A DNA stretch of 52,017 bases from a virus, in the IMG/VR virus record IMGVR_UViG_3300043429_001023, positions 1 through 52,017 of that record; one strand, written 5' to 3'. A program made the position numbers and the translations under genes. Below, piece by piece: positions 38,301 to 47,851 of the stretch (position 1 is its first letter; the number at the start of each line of letters is the position of its first letter). The notes under the pieces are model-generated. The model saw only the letters and a list, made by a program, of their open reading frames with translations. It made no database searches and had not been told where the DNA came from.

Positions 38301-39020
38301 ATGAACACAACGCCGATTTCGATAATGGTTTTTCTTAGACAATATAAACAGTACTTCGACCGACCAAAAATACCAACTGAGTATTTCAGTGACAAATACA
38401 CATTCAAAGCCACCGAAACCAGGTTTGCTGAGGCTGTTCCTTTGCACATTACCACCGAGACAACTGAGGAAGGTGACTTTTTCATCGATCCGGTAAGCGG
38501 TAAACGTCGCAAAGTGAACAAAAATAAGTCAATATACCTTGACAACAGCGTTCTTCAACGTCTGATGGAACTATACCATAACACAAGAGTGTTGGTTGAG
38601 GTGACCATTTCAGACAAGGATGGCAACATAGTTTATACTGGTATATATAACCAGTATACCATGTCTGATGAGTTGGCTACTGCGTTCTACCTCATCTCGA
38701 AAAAGGTCGGTACGTCCAGTTGCTTCCGTGGGTATAGTTCAAATGATGATATGGTGAGCGAGGCTTTCGCTTTCTTAGCCAAATCAGCCTGGCGATATAA
38801 AGTCGGTAACGAAGCCAAGTCAGCCAACCCATTCGGATACTTCACCAAGCTGGCGCACCAAACCTTCAGAACATACCTTGCTAAAGAGAATAAGAAAACT
38901 GCCGGTCTAGAAAATTACCGTAATGAGAAATACCCGGAGTTGATCGATAACCAGTTAGACGGGTGTTCCATCAAACCGGCAGCCGCCATGCAATACTCGA
39001 ATGACAGCAACGAAGATTGA
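38301..39020 (+). CDS. 55: gp55-like late sigma factor
   Basis: 239 residues (T4 gp55 185). The region TAFYLISKKVGTSSCFRGYS, then DDMVSEAFAFLAKSAWRY and NPFGYFTKLAHQTFRTYLAKE, matches the sigma region 2-like part of T4 gp55, which binds core RNA polymerase and opens late promoters. The first 110 residues are an extra N-terminal part not in T4. CGGAG lies 6 nt before the ATG. A TAAATA-type element occurs upstream of several genes in the window as a likely target. Confidence 0.85.
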   Translation: MNTTPISIMVFLRQYKQYFDRPKIPTEYFSDKYTFKATETRFAEAVPLHITTETTEEGDFFIDPVSGKRRKVNKNKSIYLDNSVLQRLMELYHNTRVLVEVTISDKDGNIVYTGIYNQYTMSDELATAFYLISKKVGTSSCFRGYSSNDDMVSEAFAFLAKSAWRYKVGNEAKSANPFGYFTKLAHQTFRTYLAKENKKTAGLENYRNEKYPELIDNQLDGCSIKPAAAMQYSNDSNED

Positions 39021-39067
39021 CTTTGGTTTATCCTGGCACTAACTTAAACCATAACCAGGAGAACCAA

Positions 39068-39535
39068 ATGCCAGTCATTGTCAGAGAAGGCGACCTTATC
39101 GAATATATTGGTCGCGGGTATATGATCTGCCACCAGTGTAACCTGGTTTCCCGTAGTGTTGCCGGCCTAGCCGCATACATCTATAAGAACTTTCCAAAGT
39201 CAAACGTCCGTGGTGTTCAGGAGTACGGACAGGAACGCTTCGGCACCAACGACATTGTTAAAGTTGGTGGTGGGGCGGTAGCTAACTTATACTCCCAAAT
39301 TTACCCTGGGCCTACCGATAGCAACGGGTACACACATCGGTACAACAAATTTTGGAGTTGTCTTGAAGCTTTGCCGGCCCAGTGCGAAAAACTCAAAATC
39401 ACTAAAATCGCCTTCCCAAAAAATATTGGGTGTGGCCTGGCCGGTGGCGATTGGCATGACTACAGTAAAATGATAAACGACTTCGCTGAGGCTAATCCGC
39501 ATCTTACTGTGGTCATTGTGGATCGTGGGTACTGA
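39068..39535 (+). CDS. Macro-domain protein (ADP-ribose binding)
   Basis: 155 residues from the ATG at 39068, with CAGGAG 8 nt upstream; an upstream in-frame ATG at 39017 lacks a site. VREGDLIEYIGRGYMICHQC is the first strand and loop of macro domains, followed by GVQEYG, VANLYSQ and IAFPKNIGCGLAGGDW, the 'FP-x-I-x-c-G-x-a-G-g-x-w' ligand loop. Macro domains bind or hydrolyse ADP-ribose, ADP-ribose-1''-phosphate or O-acetyl-ADP-ribose. It lies between the sigma factor and the nuclease fusion. A role in reversing ADP-ribosylation or NAD-based defence is inferred. Confidence 0.87.
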   Translation: MPVIVREGDLIEYIGRGYMICHQCNLVSRSVAGLAAYIYKNFPKSNVRGVQEYGQERFGTNDIVKVGGGAVANLYSQIYPGPTDSNGYTHRYNKFWSCLEALPAQCEKLKITKIAFPKNIGCGLAGGDWHDYSKMINDFAEANPHLTVVIVDRGY

Positions 39536-39537
39536 TT

Positions 39538-42444
39538 ATGCCTAAACCAGTTGCCGTCGTCGCCAGCGACCTTCATTTTGGCGTTTACAAATCGGCCGAT
39601 TATTTTGCTAATATCCAGCGGACTTGGGCTACTTGGGTACGTGACCAAATGGTTGCTCTTGGGTGTACCAAGTTGATTCTGGGCGGAGACACATTTGAGG
39701 ACAACAATAGTGTCCACCTGAAAACTATGTCTCTAGCCAAAGATATCTTCGACGACACCTGGGGCAACTTTGAGGTTGAGGTGTTGGCAGGCAACCACGA
39801 TGTACACGGTAAAGGTAGTAACGACGTACACTCAACAGTAATGCTAGACGACGGTATGCGCGTCAAGGTGTATAACGAGCCGACCGTAATAGATGTCGGA
39901 AACCTCAAAGTCTTGATGCTACCATGGGATGGCAAATTATCAGACGATAAAGTTAGGGCATATGCTAGTACCGGCATTGATGTATGTGTATGTCACGCTG
40001 CCGTCCGTGGTTTTGAAGTTCGTAAAGGTGTGCCGTGTGATGGTGCCGTAACGGTTGATCCGTTCATGACCAGCTTCAAACGCACTCTGTCCGGCCATTT
40101 TCATATGCCATCAGACCGTGGCACCTTCAGCTACATCGGATCTCCATACCAGATTACCATGAATGACATTGGTGATAATAAGCGTCTTTTGGTCCTTATG
40201 GATGACTGTTCGGTTGTCGAGATTATCAACAACATCAGCCCAAAATTTGTTGTGGTTAAGGCTAGCGAAGCTATCATGAACCTACCGTCTTTGATGGGTA
40301 ATCACGTTAGAGTGATCAACGACCTAGATCGTGAATCATACCAAAAAGTACATGACGTAATGTCAAAAACCGCAGTAACCATCGCCGATAAAAAAGACAC
40401 GGTTTCTGTTGGCCAAATGGCAATTTCTTTGGATATTGACACATCATCAAAGAGGCGTGCTGCCGAGATCATAGCAGATTACGTGAAATCAGCTAAAATA
40501 CCGTCCACTATTGACCCGGTGGTTTTAATCGACAAATATATCAGACCTTTGTCAAAAGCCTCCACAAAGTATGAACCCGGCCGTATCAACATGGAGGAAA
40601 TATCGATTACGAATTTCTTGTCTGTTGGTTCGGAAGAGGTGAAGGTAAGCTACGGCAACTCCGGCATTACAATGATTTTCGGAAAGAACCTGGATAGCGA
40701 ACAGGTCAGATCAAACGGAAGTGGTAAAACGGCTATTTTCGTTGACGCCCCAATATTTCTATTAACTGGATCGGCCATGAAAGAGGTGGCCAAGAAGGAA
40801 TCACTTTCACACGATGGCAACCAGGGAACCACTGTGGTTCAAGGTGTGTTCTCGAAGAACGGCGTCAGGTACAAGATTAGAAGAACACTGTCTCCTAACT
40901 CGGTTGAGCTCAGTACAGAGGTTGGTGGAAAATGGGTGGCGTTTGAAATGGGTGTAGCCCAGACAAACGCCGAAATCACCAATATCGTCGGGTGGTCAAA
41001 AGAGGTCTTACAGTCGTTGATTATCATCAACATCAAACGGATGAAGGCGTTCACTAACTCAAGCTCTGATACCAAACGCGGTATGTGGGAAGCGGTATTA
41101 CGCCTTGACGAGTATACCGCCATGAAGGACGCCATTAAAGTCCTAATGAACGACCGAGATAATGGTGTTATCAATAGATTGGCCGCTTTGAAAACAAAAC
41201 TTGATGGGGTACGAAAGTACATTGCCAACCAGAAAACCACCATCAATGATCTCGTAGTGGCCTCTACTAAGGCTGTTCAACCGCTAATCGACTCTCTTGA
41301 GCATAAGCATAAAGAACTTGAATTGTTAGAGATGTCCTTTGACCAGTCCGCATATGAGGCTCTGGTAATCAAACGGATGAACAATACCAAATTAATAGAA
41401 AAGGCGACTGCCCAGTTACACCATTTCCGAAATCTGGCCACCAACGCCGACGTTGAGATTAAAAGCGCCAATAACCTATTACAAGCTGGTAAAAACGATA
41501 TGGCCAAATTCCTGGCCAACACATCTTCGGCTATTTGTGGGCACTGCCTATCGCCTGTAGACAAATCGCATGTCGATAGTGTTAAAGCCGGCTTTGAATC
41601 GAAAATTGCTGACCTTGAGGTAAACGTGACGGTTGTGGTTAAAAAGAAAGATGCCCCAGCCAAGGCCATCTCTATTATTGAGACGCAAATCGCGGCAATC
41701 AACGCAGACGAACGGGCTTTGTCTGCCGGCCAAGACGAAATGGCTACCATCAAACGTAGTATAGATGCTGTGAAACGCGATATCGCTACCACCGAGGCCA
41801 ATATTGAACAGATGAAGCGTAATAATAACTATACTGGAATTATCAAGAAGACCACTGAGGCCCTTGATAAAATGGTGGCCGACGAATTTGCTATGACCAA
41901 CGAACAAGCGGAGCTTAACACTGATAAGATGTATTACGAGGTGTGTAACGATATTCTATCGGATACCGGCGTCCGGAATTATATCATCGGTAAAACCTTG
42001 CCGGCAGTACAAGATATGATCAACCGATATCTACACCACATGGGAGCTGCCACCACCACAGGCGGCATCTCGGCCAAGTTCGAAAGTATGGGCGATATCC
42101 AGGTCACAAAGGTTGGTAAACCGACGTTCGAGATCAATAACATGAGTGAAGGTGAACGCCTCACCTTTGATTGGGCTGTGATGCTGGCCTTCATACAACT
42201 ATCGATAGCCTCTGGAACGGTACAAACCAACTTCATCGTGCTGGATGAGGCCTTGGATACCAGCGTTGACTCGGTGGGCCTTTCAAATTTCATCAAGATC
42301 ATGCGGGAAATCCTCGACCAAAACTCAATCAACGCCTTTATCACATCACATAATGAAAACGTGTTTGCCAACAGCGAACTTGGTTTCGTGAGACGAGCTG
42401 TGGTAACAAAACACAAAAACGCGTCCACGTTAGAACAGTACTAG
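39538..42444 (+). CDS. 47-46: Single-chain Mre11-Rad50 fusion (gp47 joined to gp46)
   Basis: 968 residues in one frame. Residues 1 to about 330 are the Mre11/SbcD/gp47 nuclease with all five phosphoesterase motifs: SDLHFG, LGGDTFED, AGNHDVHG, VCHAAV and SGHFHMP. From about residue 350 comes a complete Rad50/SbcC/gp46 ATPase: Walker A RSNGSGKTA near 392-400, coiled coils around a zinc hook CGHC at 667-670, signature MSEGERLTF and Walker B FIVLDEALD. T4 encodes these as two proteins of 339 and 560 residues. The complex resects DNA ends for recombination-dependent replication. No ribosome site is seen at the join. Confidence 0.94.
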   Translation: MPKPVAVVASDLHFGVYKSADYFANIQRTWATWVRDQMVALGCTKLILGGDTFEDNNSVHLKTMSLAKDIFDDTWGNFEVEVLAGNHDVHGKGSNDVHSTVMLDDGMRVKVYNEPTVIDVGNLKVLMLPWDGKLSDDKVRAYASTGIDVCVCHAAVRGFEVRKGVPCDGAVTVDPFMTSFKRTLSGHFHMPSDRGTFSYIGSPYQITMNDIGDNKRLLVLMDDCSVVEIINNISPKFVVVKASEAIMNLPSLMGNHVRVINDLDRESYQKVHDVMSKTAVTIADKKDTVSVGQMAISLDIDTSSKRRAAEIIADYVKSAKIPSTIDPVVLIDKYIRPLSKASTKYEPGRINMEEISITNFLSVGSEEVKVSYGNSGITMIFGKNLDSEQVRSNGSGKTAIFVDAPIFLLTGSAMKEVAKKESLSHDGNQGTTVVQGVFSKNGVRYKIRRTLSPNSVELSTEVGGKWVAFEMGVAQTNAEITNIVGWSKEVLQSLIIINIKRMKAFTNSSSDTKRGMWEAVLRLDEYTAMKDAIKVLMNDRDNGVINRLAALKTKLDGVRKYIANQKTTINDLVVASTKAVQPLIDSLEHKHKELELLEMSFDQSAYEALVIKRMNNTKLIEKATAQLHHFRNLATNADVEIKSANNLLQAGKNDMAKFLANTSSAICGHCLSPVDKSHVDSVKAGFESKIADLEVNVTVVVKKKDAPAKAISIIETQIAAINADERALSAGQDEMATIKRSIDAVKRDIATTEANIEQMKRNNNYTGIIKKTTEALDKMVADEFAMTNEQAELNTDKMYYEVCNDILSDTGVRNYIIGKTLPAVQDMINRYLHHMGAATTTGGISAKFESMGDIQVTKVGKPTFEINNMSEGERLTFDWAVMLAFIQLSIASGTVQTNFIVLDEALDTSVDSVGLSNFIKIMREILDQNSINAFITSHNENVFANSELGFVRRAVVTKHKNASTLEQY

Positions 42445-42480
42445 TTTGAATACATAAACAAACCGTCAATAGGACATACC

Positions 42481-43662
42481 ATGAACATCAGTGATCACGC
42501 CGGTGCGATGCACAGGGCGCATACTACCAGACCTGAAGTAAGAGCGTACCGTGGCGTAAACTTCGTATCCGACTACACCGGCTGCGGCGTGTGGAGAATG
42601 ATTTGGCCTTCTTTGGTCTTGTCTACAACATACCCTAACTGGAAAGAAGGCCACCCGGCTTTTCACATCGAAAACCTGTCAACCGTGGTGTATGACCAAA
42701 CCACATTCTTCAATGGTGTCAGAGTGGTGCGGGTTCAGCGCCCTTCTACCGATGCTCAATGCCACTACCTGAGAGAGGTCTTACTGCCTTTATCAAAACG
42801 TTTGGGTTTCACTGTTACGGTGGACTACGATGACTGGCTGCTTGGTATTCCGCTGTTCAACCAGGCACACAAAGCCTATGACGCCAAAACCCTGAATAAT
42901 ATTGCCTCAGTGATTAGGAACATCGAGTTCATCACCGTTTCCACCTCATACATGAAATTCATGATGAATAAGAAACTTGGTACTCCACTCGACAAAATCC
43001 TTGTCCTCCCCAACCGGATGCCAAAATTCCTATTTGACCGCCACGAGGTCAAACACATTGAGAAACGCGGCAGCAGGAAAATGAAGGTGCTGTGGACCGG
43101 TTCGTCTTCGCACGTCAACGTGATGGACCCGTCTGGTGCCGATGATGTTGTTCTGCTGAGAAAACTGATTGAAAAATATAACACCTCGGTAGATTGGCAT
43201 ATTATTGGTTTGAGCAAATCAGTGGCTGTTGGTAAACTAGGGTTCCCCGATTTTATCAATTTCCATGACTGGGTAGATGTCCATACCTATATTAGCCTGA
43301 TTCGCAATGTGTCACCAGACCTGGCTATCATTCCACTTCTTGACTGTGATTTCAATAAGGCCAAGTCTAATATCAAGCTTCTTGAGTTTGGTGCTATGGG
43401 TATACCATGTACCCTACAGGAGCTTGAACCGTATAAGTTCTCAACGTCGAAGTTCACCAATTTCGAATCGCTTGTCGAGCAGTTCGAGACCCTGTCTAAG
43501 AATCCTGAGTACCGGTCATATATTATCAGCGAGAATAAGGCGTTCATCAATGACAACCACTTCTGGCTTGAAGACCCAGTATCTCTTGAACAGTACAAGA
43601 GATTCTACTCTGGTGATATTGCTAGGATGTGTAAAGAAAAATTGAACGAGACCATCGCTTAA
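42481..43662 (+). CDS. GT-B type glycosyltransferase (family 4-like)
   Basis: 393 residues. The N-terminal domain has VDYDDWLLGIP near residue 117. The C-terminal Rossmann domain has KVLWTGSSSH near residue 201, VDWHIIGLS, and the donor-binding motif KAKSNIKLLEFGAMGIP near residue 297, typical of GT4-type enzymes using an activated sugar. It lies between the recombination nuclease and DNA polymerase genes, where T4-type phages can carry DNA-glucosylating enzymes, but it is not recognisably T4 alpha- or beta-glucosyltransferase. Substrate unknown: DNA base, lipopolysaccharide or protein. Confidence 0.85.
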   Translation: MNISDHAGAMHRAHTTRPEVRAYRGVNFVSDYTGCGVWRMIWPSLVLSTTYPNWKEGHPAFHIENLSTVVYDQTTFFNGVRVVRVQRPSTDAQCHYLREVLLPLSKRLGFTVTVDYDDWLLGIPLFNQAHKAYDAKTLNNIASVIRNIEFITVSTSYMKFMMNKKLGTPLDKILVLPNRMPKFLFDRHEVKHIEKRGSRKMKVLWTGSSSHVNVMDPSGADDVVLLRKLIEKYNTSVDWHIIGLSKSVAVGKLGFPDFINFHDWVDVHTYISLIRNVSPDLAIIPLLDCDFNKAKSNIKLLEFGAMGIPCTLQELEPYKFSTSKFTNFESLVEQFETLSKNPEYRSYIISENKAFINDNHFWLEDPVSLEQYKRFYSGDIARMCKEKLNETIA

Positions 43663-43673
43663 CGGTTGAAAAA

Positions 43674-43702
43674 AACCCCAAAACGAGTTAAGTTTTGGGG
43701 TT
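43674..43702 (+). terminator. Terminator between glycosyltransferase and polymerase genes
   Basis: Perfect 11-bp stem (43674-43684 with 43692-43702) with a 7-nt loop, A-rich before. The polymerase gene therefore probably has its own promoter or read-through control. Confidence 0.75.
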
Positions 43703-43720
43703 AACAATGTCAGGAGCAGT

Positions 43721-46567
43721 ATGGCCGAAGTAACCTATCTTGATGCCTGGTTTGACCATAGGGCCGGCAATATACACCTTTGGACACAGGATTTAAACAC
43801 CCGCGAAGACGGGTATCAGGTAATTCCTTACTCACCATGTAACTATGTGGTATCTGACTCACCGAAAGCGAAGTTTGTTGATATTCGTGGCCGAAAAATG
43901 GAAAAGCGTGAGTACGCCACAAACAAAGAGGCTGTATCTCATTGCTCCCAAAATGTGCACCGCACCGCTGGGTACTTCTCCCCGACTCAGCAGTGGATGA
44001 TGTCGCATGAAGGCCTGCTGAACTACCAAGACCACAAAAATTTCGGGTCACCACAGTTCAGGTCGTGTTTCATAGATATTGAGACATACTGCAATAACCA
44101 AGGTGGGTTTTCTAAACCAGAAAACCCAGAGGGGTTTATCGGCTCGATCGGGTGTTGGAACAACCAAGATCGCAAATACACCATTTTCGCCCTAAACGCC
44201 GGAATGACTTCGGAGTGGAAGTCGGTGATGATGTCCCCAACCAAGGAACTCATCATTTATAAATCTGAAGCGGTGATGCTGCAGGATTTCATCAGATACT
44301 TCAGAAAATGCAAATTCAACTCTATAGTCGGGTTTAACTCGCGTCGGTTCGATATCACATATATTATCAACCGGATCAAAATCATTTTTGGTGAGGATCA
44401 CCGGTACGTCAGCGCCCTCAGCCCGATCAGAAAGGTGTCGTGGCAGGAGTGGAACGAAACCTACCGCATACCTGGCGTGGTTCAGCATGATTACCAGGAA
44501 ATGTACCTGAAATTCACGATGGGTGATGTGGAAGAAACCAACCTAGCCCACATCTGTATGATCGAGTTTGGTGAAACCAAACATGAAAGCGTCTACCCGA
44601 TGCATTGTATGGACAGGAATGGTGTTGTTACCGACTATCCAAAGTGGATGGCTATGATCAAATACCAGATACAGGATGTGTACCTGGTTATCAAACTGGA
44701 CGAGGTTAAGAGATTTATACGCTTAGGATCGTCAATCTACACACGTGGTATGGCGGAACCAGAGGCGATTTACAGCACCATACCATACGTCGACGGGGCC
44801 ATGGCCTGTGCAATTCTCAAAAAGGGAATGATTCCTCCGTCATATAAGAAATGGGACGATAACGAAGACCAGCCCGAGCACAAGAAATACGTTGGTGCGT
44901 TGACTCTGGATCCTAAACCAGGCCGAAAAGGCTGGGCGTTAATGTATGACGCCAAATCAATGTATCCTTCGGCTATGCGTCAGGTTAATATTAGCCCGGA
45001 AACCAAAGTGTTGGCTATCTCTGGTGACCTGGAAACCAAACGCCGTATTGCCGAGGTAACAAGACCGTATTTCGATGTGTCAAAGACGAACCTTGCCGAA
45101 CCGATAAAAATCAGGATGGTGAACCGTGACGGAACCGAAACCGAGCATGACAGCACAGTTGGTAATCTTAGAGAGTTTGCCAGGGTTAAGAAACTCACCA
45201 TTTCTGGCAGTGGCACATACTACACCTCCGAGAAGAAAGGGGTTATACCAGAAATTCTTGAGGGGTGGTTCAACGAGCGTATCCAATACCAAAATACCCA
45301 TACTGCGTTGGTGGCCAGGCAAAACGCCGGAGAGCAAGGGCTAGCCGACGAGATTGAATGGTACGAAATCTTAAGCAACGCCATAAAAATTCTTCTTAAC
45401 TCGGTATACGGCGCGGTCGGTTCCAAGCACAGCGGTTACTACGATATTGACAATGCCATCTCAACCACGATGACTGCCCAAAACATTCTGCGTGCGGCTA
45501 TGTGGTTTGCTGATGACTGGGTTAGAGACAAACTAAACATGGTAAAGTCTACTACAACCCAATATGAAATTACCAACACCAAATATCCGGTAAACATCAA
45601 CTACGGCGATACTGACTCCATTGCCGTTGATATGGCCAAAGTAGTAGCAAAATACGGTACGGTAGACCATCAGGTTATTCTGCCGAGACTTGAGGCGGAC
45701 GGTGCCGAGCTTGGTAAACACCTAAGCGCCGGGTTCAAACCATGGGCCAAAGACCATCTAAACTCTGACGCTACCGGAATCATCAAATTCGCTCTTGAAA
45801 TCATATCGGACACCACGATTATGATCAAGGCTAAGAAATACGTGATGCGCGTCATTAAGGACGACAAAGGCCGAGTATTCATCGGAAAGAACAAATTGAA
45901 GGTAAAGGGCCTTGAAATCGTTACTGCTACCACCCCGTATAAGGTGAAACCGGTACTGAAAGACATGTTAATTGACATTGTAAACGGTGACTATAAGGTG
46001 TGCGTTGATAACATCAAACTGGCTCGTGAGAAGTTTAAGTCAATGTCATACCAAGAGATGGCTAAACCGTCTGGCATCCGTGGGCTAAAGAAGTGGGATA
46101 AAACTACCAATCTTCCAAACGATATAAATGCTCCGGTAGAAGTTGGTAACATACGATGGGAAAACCGCTGCCCATACCATGTCAAAGCTGCCTTAATTTA
46201 CAACTACCGCACAAGAAACATGCAGTCTACATACAAACAGATTGTTGACGGCAACAAGATTAAATTGATATACCTGAAACCAAACTCCCACAAGTTTAAT
46301 GTCATGGCGTTTGAGTCTGAGTTCCCAACCGAACTTGGGTACCAGGTTGACGTAGATATGCAGCTTGAGAAGGTATTGATGTCAATGCCACGCAGATTCT
46401 TCTCGGTTCTAGGATGGCCCTTCCCGCAGATGAGGGTGGAAGACCTAATGGGTATATTTGAAAGTTTCGGTGTTGAAAGTGCTGCAGTATACGAACCAGT
46501 TGACGAACCGGATGATGAGGATTATGATCATCAGGATACCGGCGAAGAATGCGCCTCGTACATCTAA
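43721..46567 (+). CDS. 43: Family B DNA polymerase (gp43-like)
   Basis: 948 residues (T4 gp43 898). Proofreading exonuclease motifs: Exo I CFIDIET (Asp119, Glu121), Exo II FNSRRFDITYI and Exo III YQIQD. Polymerase motifs: A DAKSMYPSAM (Asp410), B KILLNSVYGAVG and C YGDTDSI (Asp630, Asp632), then KAKKYVM. Both active sites look intact. The C-terminus ends in an acidic tail (DEPDDEDYDH). AGGAG precedes the ATG. It replicates the phage genome with the helicase and UvsX genes that follow. Confidence 0.97.
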   Translation: MAEVTYLDAWFDHRAGNIHLWTQDLNTREDGYQVIPYSPCNYVVSDSPKAKFVDIRGRKMEKREYATNKEAVSHCSQNVHRTAGYFSPTQQWMMSHEGLLNYQDHKNFGSPQFRSCFIDIETYCNNQGGFSKPENPEGFIGSIGCWNNQDRKYTIFALNAGMTSEWKSVMMSPTKELIIYKSEAVMLQDFIRYFRKCKFNSIVGFNSRRFDITYIINRIKIIFGEDHRYVSALSPIRKVSWQEWNETYRIPGVVQHDYQEMYLKFTMGDVEETNLAHICMIEFGETKHESVYPMHCMDRNGVVTDYPKWMAMIKYQIQDVYLVIKLDEVKRFIRLGSSIYTRGMAEPEAIYSTIPYVDGAMACAILKKGMIPPSYKKWDDNEDQPEHKKYVGALTLDPKPGRKGWALMYDAKSMYPSAMRQVNISPETKVLAISGDLETKRRIAEVTRPYFDVSKTNLAEPIKIRMVNRDGTETEHDSTVGNLREFARVKKLTISGSGTYYTSEKKGVIPEILEGWFNERIQYQNTHTALVARQNAGEQGLADEIEWYEILSNAIKILLNSVYGAVGSKHSGYYDIDNAISTTMTAQNILRAAMWFADDWVRDKLNMVKSTTTQYEITNTKYPVNINYGDTDSIAVDMAKVVAKYGTVDHQVILPRLEADGAELGKHLSAGFKPWAKDHLNSDATGIIKFALEIISDTTIMIKAKKYVMRVIKDDKGRVFIGKNKLKVKGLEIVTATTPYKVKPVLKDMLIDIVNGDYKVCVDNIKLAREKFKSMSYQEMAKPSGIRGLKKWDKTTNLPNDINAPVEVGNIRWENRCPYHVKAALIYNYRTRNMQSTYKQIVDGNKIKLIYLKPNSHKFNVMAFESEFPTELGYQVDVDMQLEKVLMSMPRRFFSVLGWPFPQMRVEDLMGIFESFGVESAAVYEPVDEPDDEDYDHQDTGEECASYI

Positions 46568-46585
46568 CAACAACAGGAATACACA

Positions 46586-47851
46586 ATGGCCAAGAAACCG
46601 ACGAAAGACAAAGAAGACGACAAGAATGATGGTATCCTCAAATACGAGGTAGACAACTCGGCCGCGTCAAAAGAACAAGGTGAGTTGGACCGTGTTAGAG
46701 AGTTTAACCTCCTAGGTGATATCGGATCACAACTTCTTATGGCTGCCCGCGAGGTTTGCGGGTTCTCGGACGTCATGTCATCTTCCGCCACCGGCAATAT
46801 CGAAGACTATGAGTATTGTGACACCGGAATTCCGGCCCTGAACATGCTGATTTCGGGCAGCTTCAAAAAAGGCCTTCCTCCGCGTATCTGTGGCCTCTCC
46901 GGTATCTCACAGTCCGGTAAGACCTACATCGGCCTCCGTGCCGCCGCCAGGGCTCAGAAAAAAGGCGTCTTGATCATCTTCTTCGATTCCGAAGGTTCGG
47001 TTACCCGCCAAACTATGGAAAAACACGGCATTGACGTCAGTAAAGTCATTTTCATTCCGGTTCACCGGGTGAATGCGTTTGGTGCTGCCGCAACCTTGAT
47101 GCTTGATAAACTGGAAGTTGCCAACTTTGTCCAATGTCCAATCACCAAGAAACTTCGACGCAAGCCTCGCGGTCAATATCAGCGTGTGATGTTCATTGTT
47201 GACTCACTCGGTATGATGTCCAACAAATCGGACGCCGCCTCCATTGTCAACGACACCAACACTGTCGGTCAGAAGGCTAAAGATATACGCGCTGTGTTCC
47301 GTGAACTATCAAACCGGATGGCCATCCATGGCATCTGTATGCTGTTCACTAACCACGTGTCAGAGTCGATGCCAAAACCCGGTCAGAGCTCGGCTCCGCA
47401 GATTATTTCAGGTGGTGGTAAAGGTCCTGAGTACTCGGCCACTGTGTTAATTCTCTTCAAATCACGTGCCCTTCGTGAAGACCAAGAAAAATCTACCAGT
47501 GATATCGTCGGCACCCAGATCACCGCCAAGTGTCTGAAGAACCGCATGGTGCCACCTCTAACCGAGATCGTCATTGACCTCAACTTTGAAGAGGGTGTTG
47601 ATGAATACTCTGGTTTGTTTGAACTTGGCGTTGAAGCCGGTCTGATTAAACAAAACGGGTCATGGTATTCATTCAACGATACCAAGGTACTTGGCAAGGC
47701 CGGCATTATGGCCCTTGGTGCTGACAAAATCTTCACATCGGAGTTCATGGACAAACTTGATGTTTGGGTCCAAAAAGAGTTTTGCTATCGTAGTGATGCA
47801 ATATCTAACGAAGTTGAGGTTGAAGACGTAGTTATCGAATCTGACAAGTAG
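46586..47851 (+). CDS. uvsX: UvsX-like RecA-family recombinase
   Basis: 421 residues (T4 UvsX 391). Walker A GISQSGKTYIG near residue 108-117, a catalytic-glutamate/Walker-type segment IIFFDSEGS near residue 131, Walker B MFIVDSLGM near residue 205, and an L2-like IISGGGKGPEYSATV near residue 272. It forms filaments on single-stranded DNA and drives strand exchange for recombination-dependent replication. The N-terminus has an extra Lys/Asp-rich stretch. Its last 67 nt are overlapped antisense by the frameshifted HNH gene. Confidence 0.93.
   Translation: MAKKPTKDKEDDKNDGILKYEVDNSAASKEQGELDRVREFNLLGDIGSQLLMAAREVCGFSDVMSSSATGNIEDYEYCDTGIPALNMLISGSFKKGLPPRICGLSGISQSGKTYIGLRAAARAQKKGVLIIFFDSEGSVTRQTMEKHGIDVSKVIFIPVHRVNAFGAAATLMLDKLEVANFVQCPITKKLRRKPRGQYQRVMFIVDSLGMMSNKSDAASIVNDTNTVGQKAKDIRAVFRELSNRMAIHGICMLFTNHVSESMPKPGQSSAPQIISGGGKGPEYSATVLILFKSRALREDQEKSTSDIVGTQITAKCLKNRMVPPLTEIVIDLNFEEGVDEYSGLFELGVEAGLIKQNGSWYSFNDTKVLGKAGIMALGADKIFTSEFMDKLDVWVQKEFCYRSDAISNEVEVEDVVIESDK

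Noticed and set aside
43721-46567. Z-phage DpoZ polymerase
   Set aside because: The polymerase has family B motifs (YGDTDS, SMYPS), whereas DpoZ is family A. This weakens but does not exclude the 2-aminoadenine hypothesis.
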